64,000 nt of DNA from Hyphomicrobiales bacterium (GTDB lineage Bacteria > Pseudomonadota > Alphaproteobacteria > Rhizobiales > Rhizobiaceae), in the NCBI GenBank assembly GCA_900468285.1, contig UBTF01000002.1, positions 284,416 to 348,415 of the forward strand, in the 5' to 3' direction. The translations under genes and the position numbers were made by a program. The notes beneath the pieces are model-generated. The model did not search any database, was not told the DNA's origin, and worked only from the letters and a program-made list of their open reading frames with translations. Positions 56,455 to 62,357 of this stretch are shown piece after piece (the stretch's first letter is position 1; every line of letters starts with the position of its first letter).

Positions 56455-57252
56455 TCAGGCCTGCATCAGCACTGCCGGCTGGGCAACCGGATTGAACTCA
56501 TCGAATGAGATATCGGCGCCGGTAATGGTGGCAACCGTGTTAGCGGGGATGATATCCCACCGTTCGACACCGGTTCCAAAGGGTTCCGATGCCACTGCGA
56601 TGCCTTCACCCATATTGCGCCAGTAAAGCGTCGGTGGACGTTCATCGCTCGACCAGCGGAACGCATGCAGTTTTTCACCATCCGCATGAATGGCGCTGAA
56701 GCGCACGGGCTCGTTGAGACCGGCGCGCGACACGACATCGAGACACATCTGCAATGTTCTTTTCAATGCCCCGATCGGATCACGATCCAAGCCGAAACCC
56801 GCAGCGATCAAGAAGATCGCCTCGCTATCGCCGTTGCCCGCGCGTGAACAATAGACTTCGTCGGGGATATACGCTTCGATGGCCCGCTTGACCTTTTCAT
56901 AACCGCCGATCTGGCCGTTATGCATGAAGAGGTGCCGGCCAAAGCCGAAGGGATGGCAATTGGACATGGAGACCCCGCCTGTCGTGGCGGAACGCACATG
57001 CGCCAGAAACATCGGTGAGCGGAGTTGATGGCACAAGGAAGTCAGGTTGCGATCGGACCATGCGGGCAGAATGCCCCGGTAGATGCCGGGCTCTCCCCTC
57101 TCCCCATACCAGCCGATGCCGCACCCGTCACCATTGACAACCGTCTTCGCCTCACGAGCGGCAAGCGATTGGGTGATCAGAGAACTCTCCGGCTCGATCA
57201 GAAGACTGTCGAGCCAGACAGGCGAGCCGGTATAGGCAAGAAATCGACACAT
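56455..57252 (-). CDS. Class II glutamine amidotransferase (YafJ/EgtC-like)
   Basis: A 265-residue Ntn-hydrolase-type glutaminase. The start must be at 57252, because MCRFLAYTG then exposes the nucleophile Cys2 after Met removal. GDGCGIGWYGERGEPG, LAHVRSATTGGVSMSNCHPFGFGRHLFMHNG and GNGDSEAIF are glutaminase-site motifs. Enzymes of this group include EgtC of ergothioneine synthesis and YafJ of unknown role. No ergothioneine genes are adjacent. It lies 66 bp after an L,D-transpeptidase gene on the same strand. Confidence 0.88.
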   Translation of the reverse strand: MCRFLAYTGSPVWLDSLLIEPESSLITQSLAAREAKTVVNGDGCGIGWYGERGEPGIYRGILPAWSDRNLTSLCHQLRSPMFLAHVRSATTGGVSMSNCHPFGFGRHLFMHNGQIGGYEKVKRAIEAYIPDEVYCSRAGNGDSEAIFLIAAGFGLDRDPIGALKRTLQMCLDVVSRAGLNEPVRFSAIHADGEKLHAFRWSSDERPPTLYWRNMGEGIAVASEPFGTGVERWDIIPANTVATITGADISFDEFNPVAQPAVLMQA

Positions 57253-57318
57253 GGGGCACCATGGCAAGGGGTTTGTGATCCGGCTGTAGACCGCCGGATC
57301 CTGGCATTTATAAGGTCA

Positions 57319-57939
57319 TTATGCCTGCAGAACCACAACGCGGGAACCGACCGGCACACGCTGGTAGAGGTCGATAATGTCGTGGTTCAACATGCGGATG
57401 CAACCGCTGGACATTGCGTGCCCGATCGATTGCGGCTGGTTGGTACCGTGCAGACGGAACATCGTGTCGTTGCCATCGCGGTATAGGTAGAGCGCGCGCG
57501 CACCGAGTGGATTGTTCGGGCCGCCCGGCATACCGCCAGCATATTTCAGGTTCCGCTCGGGCTCGCGGCGAATCATGTTCGGCGTCGGCGTCCAGCTTGG
57601 CCACTCGGCCTTGCGACCGATATAGGCATTGCCCTTGAGGGCAAGTCCCTGGCGACCGACACCTACGCCATAGCGCATGGCCTGACCGTTACCCATGACG
57701 AAATAGAGCCGCCGGGCCGGCGTATCGACAACAACCGTGCCTGCCGGATGCGTCGTGACATAGGCGACTTCCTGGCGACGGAGCTCTGGCTTGATCTGGT
57801 CAAGCTGCATTGCCTTCAACGGGAATTTTTCGTCCGGCACGGCAGCATAATTCTCTCTTTGTTGGGTAAAGTTGGTGCTGGCGCAGCCTGCGAGAAAAAG
57901 CGGCAATCCAAACAGGACCCCACGGCGAGAAATAGACAT
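57319..57939 (-). CDS. L,D-transpeptidase lipoprotein (YkuD domain)
   Basis: A 206-residue protein. The N-terminus MSISRRGVLFGLPLFLAGC ends in a lipobox with lipidated Cys19 and a twin-Arg-like start (SRRGVLF). The YkuD domain (about 65-205) has the catalytic HGTN...His174...SSGCIRM with Cys180. It forms 3-3 peptidoglycan cross-links or attaches proteins to the wall. Rhizobiales rely on such links for polar growth. AT-rich DNA with a CtrA-like half site lies upstream. Confidence 0.92.
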   Translation of the reverse strand: MSISRRGVLFGLPLFLAGCASTNFTQQRENYAAVPDEKFPLKAMQLDQIKPELRRQEVAYVTTHPAGTVVVDTPARRLYFVMGNGQAMRYGVGVGRQGLALKGNAYIGRKAEWPSWTPTPNMIRREPERNLKYAGGMPGGPNNPLGARALYLYRDGNDTMFRLHGTNQPQSIGHAMSSGCIRMLNHDIIDLYQRVPVGSRVVVLQA

Positions 57940-57987
57940 GTAACCCCCGGCTCGATCAATCTTTCGATTAACAATTCCTATAATTCT

Positions 57988-57995
57988 ATGGTTAA
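57988..57995 (-). promoter_or_regulatory. CtrA-like half site
   Basis: TTAACCAT on the minus strand, 49 bp before the L,D-transpeptidase start. This octamer is the motif reported for CtrA in rhizobia. A role in timing wall synthesis with the cell cycle is inferred. One octamer is weak evidence. Confidence 0.35.
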
Positions 57996-58032
57996 CAAAC
58001 CTCTAATTGAGGACGGCATGCTGTTAACAAAC
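57991..58032 (+). repeat. Direct repeat GTTAACAAAC
   Basis: GTTAACAAAC occurs at 57991-58000 and 58023-58032, 32 bp apart (three helical turns), with a related GATTAACAA at 57966-57974. Same-face spacing suggests cooperative binding of one regulator. Confidence 0.5.
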
Positions 58033-58298
58033 ATCGATGAAGCCAGGGATGCCAGCCCTCCGCTCACGCTTTGATTTGATGAAATTTTAAGCACCGGACG
58101 CCGCACAACCTATGAGAATATTTGGCGAAATAGGTAGAAGCTGGTGCGCGTGCTTCCTTTTTGCTGAATTTATCAGCGACCAAAGCTGAAACCGCTTATT
58201 TTTTGAATATTTAGCGAGCACGAAAGGAGCAAAAATTCTCTCTGGGCATTGTGTATGCTTCTTGCATTGCGAGCGTCCTTGTATTCAAATGGGCAAAA

Positions 58299-59723
58299 AT
58301 GGGGAACCTAAAGTTGGCATTTGACGAAATGATAGATGCGGACTCCACGCCGCGAAGCCCATATGAAAAGTATAATGACTGGTACAGCCGGCAGGACAGA
58401 TCGCACCTGATCCAGAAGTCCAGGGACGCCGAAAACATCTTCCGCAAGACGGGCATCACCTTTGCCGTCTACGGACATGCAGACAGCGCGGAAAAGCTCA
58501 TCCCTTTCGATATTATCCCTCGAATCATCTCTGGCCGCGAGTGGCGCAAGCTTGCCCAGGGTATCGAGCAGCGGGTGCTGGCGCTGAACGCCTTTCTGGA
58601 TGACATCTATCACAAGCAGGAAATCATCCGGGCAGGCCGCATTCCCCGTGAGCTGATCGAGCGCAATGAAGCCTTTCTGCCGGAGATGATCGGCTTCAAG
58701 CCGCCGGGTGGCGTGTACACCCACATCGTCGGCACGGATATCGTGCGCACCGGCGAAGACCAGTTCTATGTTCTTGAAGACAACGCACGCACGCCTTCCG
58801 GTGTCAGCTATATGCTGGAAAACCGCGAAACCATGATGCAGATGTTCCCGGAACTGTTCCACGAGAACAAGGTCCAGCGCGTCGAAGATTATCCATACCT
58901 TCTACGCCAGTCGCTGGCATCACTTGCGCCTCCGGGCTGCAAAGGCAAGCCGCGCGTTGCGGTCCTTACCCCCGGCATCTACAATTCTGCCTATTACGAA
59001 CATTCGTTTCTGGCGGACATGATGGGTGTCGAGCTGGTGGAGGGTTCGGACCTTCGCGTCATGGATGGCAAGGTCAAGATGCGGACGACACGCGGTTACG
59101 AAGCCATCGACGTGCTTTACAGACGCGTGGACGACGATTTCCTCGACCCCCTCACCTTCCGCCCTGATTCGGCCCTCGGTGTACCAGGCATCATGGATGT
59201 CTACCGTGCCGGCAACATCACCATCGCCAACGCACCCGGCACAGGCATTTCCGACGACAAGGCAATCTATTCCTACATGCCTGAGATCGTCGAGTTCTAC
59301 ACCGGCCGCAAGCCGCTTCTGGAAAATGTGCCCACATGGCGCTGTTCGGAGCCGGACAGCCTCAAATATGTTCTCGACAATCTGGCCGATCTCGTCGTGA
59401 AGGAAGTGCACGGATCCGGTGGCTACGGAATGCTTGTAGGCCCCACCGCATCGAAAAAGGAGCGCGCGCTGTTTGCCGACAAGTTGCGTGCACGCCCTTC
59501 CAACTACATTGCACAGCCGACACTGTCACTTTCGACAGTGCCGATCATGGTGAAGAATGGCATAGCTCCGCGCCACGTGGATCTTCGTCCCTACGTTCTG
59601 GTCTCCGACAAGGTAAAGATCATTCCCGGCGGGCTGACGCGTGTCGCACTCAAGCAGGGATCCCTTGTGGTGAATTCCAGCCAGGGCGGCGGCACCAAGG
59701 ACACCTGGGTACTGGAGGACTAA
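58299..59723 (+). CDS. Circularly permuted type 2 ATP-grasp protein
   Basis: About 474 residues. The conserved stretch DPLTFRPDSALGVPGIMDVYRAG and VKEVHGSGGYGMLVGP identify the DUF404/DUF407 (CP_ATPgrasp_2) family. ATP-grasp enzymes ligate a carboxylate to an amine through an acyl phosphate. This branch is predicted to build small peptides. Start uncertain: the ATG at 58299 has no clear ribosome site, and a TTG at 58314 (giving MAFDEM, the N-terminus I expect for homologues) has GGGG 9 nt upstream. First gene of a three-gene operon. Confidence 0.88.
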   Translation: MGNLKLAFDEMIDADSTPRSPYEKYNDWYSRQDRSHLIQKSRDAENIFRKTGITFAVYGHADSAEKLIPFDIIPRIISGREWRKLAQGIEQRVLALNAFLDDIYHKQEIIRAGRIPRELIERNEAFLPEMIGFKPPGGVYTHIVGTDIVRTGEDQFYVLEDNARTPSGVSYMLENRETMMQMFPELFHENKVQRVEDYPYLLRQSLASLAPPGCKGKPRVAVLTPGIYNSAYYEHSFLADMMGVELVEGSDLRVMDGKVKMRTTRGYEAIDVLYRRVDDDFLDPLTFRPDSALGVPGIMDVYRAGNITIANAPGTGISDDKAIYSYMPEIVEFYTGRKPLLENVPTWRCSEPDSLKYVLDNLADLVVKEVHGSGGYGMLVGPTASKKERALFADKLRARPSNYIAQPTLSLSTVPIMVKNGIAPRHVDLRPYVLVSDKVKIIPGGLTRVALKQGSLVVNSSQGGGTKDTWVLED

Positions 59724-59726
59724 GCC

Positions 59727-60668
59727 ATGCTGGGAAGAACGGCAAACGGACTCTACTGGATGTTCCGGTATATCGAGCGTGCGGAAAACATCGCGCGGCT
59801 GGTGGATGCTGGTATGCGTGTCTCGCTGACGCGCAGCGGCGGCGGCGACGAGGATTGGGACGGCGTGCTGCAGAGCGCAGGCGCCCGCGAGGAATTCCTC
59901 CAGCACCATGAGAAGGTGACGTCGGTCGATGCGATCGACTACATGCTGCGCGACAAGGCAAACCCCTCCAGCGTCATGTCCTGCATCGAATTCGCCAGGA
60001 ACAATGCCCGAATGGTGCGGACCGCCTTGACCCGCGAAACGTGGGAAGCGACCAACGAATTCTGGATCGAGCTCAAAAACCTTCTCGGACGCAAGGTAAA
60101 GGCGGCGGAATTGCCGCAGGTCATCGATGTCATCAAGCACAGGGCCGGACTTGTGCGCGGTGCATTCCACGGTTCGATGCTTCGCAATGATCTCTATAAT
60201 TTTTCGCGCATCGGCACCTTTATAGAGCGTGCGGACAACACGGCGCGAATATTGGACGTCAAATATTATGTCCTTCTGCCTGCGGCAGCCCAGGTGGGCT
60301 CATCGCTGGATAATGCCCAGTGGGAATCCATTCTCCGTTCCGTCTCGGCGCACCGTTCCTACGGATGGGTGTATGATGCAGAGTATAGGCCGGCCAATAT
60401 TGCCGATTTTCTTATTCTGAACGGCAGAATGCCGCGATCTCTTGCCTATTGCTATGAAAAGATCGTCAGTAACCTCAGCTATCTTGCCGAAGAATACCAG
60501 GAACGACACAAGGCGCATGATACCGCCGAAGCCATTCAGGCGACTTTGCAGAAAACGACAATCAATCGTGTGATGGATCAGGGTCTCCACGAATTTCTGG
60601 AGCACTTCGTCAACAGAAACGCCCAATTGGGCCAGGAAATCACGGATGGCTATCGCTTCTATCAATAA
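59727..60668 (+). CDS. Alpha-E domain protein (DUF403)
   Basis: A 313-residue, nearly all-helical protein. It begins LGRTANGLYWMFRYIERAENIARLVDAG, with the paired ARLVD and later FIERADNTARILDVKYY motifs that define the family. Alpha-E proteins occur almost only beside permuted ATP-grasp and transglutaminase genes. A role as helper or second ligase of the same pathway is proposed, but none is proven. It starts 3 bp after the ATP-grasp stop. Confidence 0.92.
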   Translation: MLGRTANGLYWMFRYIERAENIARLVDAGMRVSLTRSGGGDEDWDGVLQSAGAREEFLQHHEKVTSVDAIDYMLRDKANPSSVMSCIEFARNNARMVRTALTRETWEATNEFWIELKNLLGRKVKAAELPQVIDVIKHRAGLVRGAFHGSMLRNDLYNFSRIGTFIERADNTARILDVKYYVLLPAAAQVGSSLDNAQWESILRSVSAHRSYGWVYDAEYRPANIADFLILNGRMPRSLAYCYEKIVSNLSYLAEEYQERHKAHDTAEAIQATLQKTTINRVMDQGLHEFLEHFVNRNAQLGQEITDGYRFYQ

Positions 60669-60692
60669 GCGACCGTGAGATGGGGATATGGA

Positions 60693-61508
60693 ATGCGCCT
60701 GAAGATCAATCACACGACTGAGTATCTCTACGATGAGCCGGTGCCCTACTCCCTGCAACGCTTGCGGCTGACACCCGCGACCGGGCCAACCCAAACCGTG
60801 ACAGAATGGGAAGTAACGGTGGATGGCGCCACGCTGGAAGTGCGCTACGACGATCACTTCGGCAACCGGGTGGAGCTCGTGGAGACCGAAGGCCCCCGCA
60901 GCGCGGTGAAGGTCGTTGCCCGTGGTGAAGTGGAAACAATCGACAAGGCTGGCGTCTTCGGCGCACATGTTGGCAACGCCCCGCTATGGCTGTTCATGCG
61001 CGAGACACCGCTGACCAAGCCCGGCAAACTGATCCGCGAGCTTGCTCGACAGGCAACAGGTGAAACGCCGCTGGAGCGGTTGCATGAGCTGATGGCGCTT
61101 GTCCACCTTGAAGTCGAATATGAGACGGGTTCGACGGGAACGGAAACCACTGCGGAACAGGCGCTGGAAGCCAAAAAAGGTGTCTGCCAGGACCACACCC
61201 ATATCTTCATCTCAGCTTCCCGCCATATGGGCCTGCCCGCCCGATACGTCTCAGGCTATCTCATGATGGAAGACGTGGAACGTCAGATCGCAACCCATGC
61301 CTGGGCAGAAGCCCATGTTCCGGGCCTTGGCTGGGTTGGTTTCGATGCCGCCAACAAGCTCTGCCCCGACGAACGCTACGTGCGTATTGCCTCCGGACTG
61401 AGCTACCGCGATTGCGCACCTGTCTCGGGAATGCGTGTAGGCCTGTCAGGCGAAAGCCTGTCGGTGTCTGTGACGGTCCAGCAGTCTCAAAGCCAGAGCC
61501 AGGGCTAA
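60693..61508 (+). CDS. Transglutaminase-like cysteine protease/transferase
   Basis: A 271-residue protein with an N-terminal beta-rich domain (about 1-80, MRLKINHTTEYLYDEPVPYSLQRL) and a transglutaminase-like domain with an intact triad: Cys165 (GVCQDHTH), His202 (THAWAEAH) and Asp218 (GFDAAN). Such proteins may cut or transfer peptide tags made by the two genes upstream. No signal peptide, so cytosolic. It starts 24 bp after the alpha-E gene. The ATG at 60693 is the family start. The C-terminus is Gln/Ser-rich (QQSQSQSQG). Confidence 0.92.
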   Translation: MRLKINHTTEYLYDEPVPYSLQRLRLTPATGPTQTVTEWEVTVDGATLEVRYDDHFGNRVELVETEGPRSAVKVVARGEVETIDKAGVFGAHVGNAPLWLFMRETPLTKPGKLIRELARQATGETPLERLHELMALVHLEVEYETGSTGTETTAEQALEAKKGVCQDHTHIFISASRHMGLPARYVSGYLMMEDVERQIATHAWAEAHVPGLGWVGFDAANKLCPDERYVRIASGLSYRDCAPVSGMRVGLSGESLSVSVTVQQSQSQSQG

Positions 61509-61887
61509 CCCTATATTCCTTCTTCGATTCTTGATCACGGTCCGGTGAGGCCGCGATCACGCTTGTGGGAGACAGCGTCGTGCCACGCCATCTGCTCATC
61601 TGCCTATATTTGACATCGGTCAATTGCTGCGTAGCTTCTAGTGTTTCATTCACATACAAAGCGAACATTATACTGTTCTAAACAATGCGAAGCTGTGTAA
61701 TTATGCTTTTAACAAGCCAAATTTTCATTCCCCAAACGCAGCACTCCTTCACAAAATTAGAAAAAACACATACAAAACCAAAAAAAGTCACATCTACGGA
61801 TTGAAAATCTCGTTTTTATTTTGACCTCAAATAAAACTGTAAATTTATATCTGAGCTCTCTGATTTAGCTCAGTTTTTCCAACTTTC

Positions 61888-61904
61888 CTGGCAATCTACT
61901 TGCT
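61888..61904 (+). promoter_or_regulatory. Candidate sigma-54 promoter
   Basis: CTGGCAATCTACTTGCT has GG and GC exactly 10 bp apart and agrees with TGGCAC-N5-TTGCT except for one base. Transcription would start near 61915, giving a leader of about 440 nt before the repeat gene. No enhancer-binding protein gene is adjacent. Confidence 0.38.
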
Positions 61905-62241
61905 GATCTTAACGAATTTTATCAGGACTAGACTCAAGGTAGTCTTGAGGTGATTATATGTTAGCGGTAGCTGTTAACCACTTTTTTACATATTGCGGAC
62001 AATAGTGATGACGGTCATGTGAGGTTGTCGTGAACTGTGACTCTTGTTGCGTTCACTGTCTGCCGAAAGCGTTCCTGGGGGGATGCTCTAATGTCCAATG
62101 GCGTAGGGATCAGAACAAGAAACGTTCTGTACGCATGATGCCCTTCCGAGCGCCGGCTCACACGAGCCATGTTCTGCTTATATTGCTATTGTCCTGAACG
62201 GGCACTTCTCGCTCGGCGTTTCGCCGATCGAAGGAGACACC

Positions 62242-62274
62242 GTGTCTAATCACGCAAAAGCGCATCCGGGGTAA
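62242..62274 (+). other. Ten-codon leader frame with strong ribosome site
   Basis: AAGGAGA is followed after 4-5 nt by GTG TCT AAT CAC... and ten codons later by TAA (peptide MSNHAKAHPG). Its end overlaps the 8-bp hairpin CGCATCCG/CGGATGCG (62261-62282). Translation of the mini-frame would melt that hairpin, so a translational switch upstream of the repeat gene is possible. Confidence 0.35.
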
Positions 62275-62282
62275 CGGATGCG
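62261..62282 (+). promoter_or_regulatory. Leader hairpin before the repeat-protein gene
   Basis: CGCATCCG and CGGATGCG pair perfectly around GGGTAA. The TAA of the leader frame is in the loop. There is no T-run, so it is unlikely to be an intrinsic terminator. It lies 75 bp before the proposed start. Confidence 0.5.
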
Positions 62283-62357
62283 GCCCAGTGGGTGCGCTGC
62301 GTGAAATCGGCACGTGTGTGTGGCGCTTTGGCCAGTTATCAACGGGGGCACGTGTCC

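Larger units (their letters stand above)
57940..58298. other. Divergent regulatory region, L,D-transpeptidase / ATP-grasp operon
   Basis: No gene seen. AT-rich. It carries three TTAACAA elements (57968, 57992, 58024), two of which extend to GTTAACAAAC, and a TTAACCAT on the minus strand. Promoters for both flanking transcription units should lie here. Confidence 0.6.
61509..62357. other. Long AT-rich intergenic leader before the repeat protein
   Basis: About 850 bp without a supported gene. From about 61670 to 62000 it is markedly richer in A and T than the flanking genes. It contains a perfect CTCAAG/CTTGAG hairpin (61933-61949), a sigma-54-like element at 61888, a short frame with a good ribosome site at 62242 and a GC-rich hairpin at 62261-62282. 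It probably forms a long, regulated promoter and leader for the large gene that follows. Confidence 0.6.

Noticed and set aside
62091..62138. 15-codon frame MSNGVGIRTRNVLYA in the repeat-gene leader
   Set aside because: It has a G-rich stretch upstream but nothing else. It is too short and lacks an associated structure, unlike the frame at 62242.
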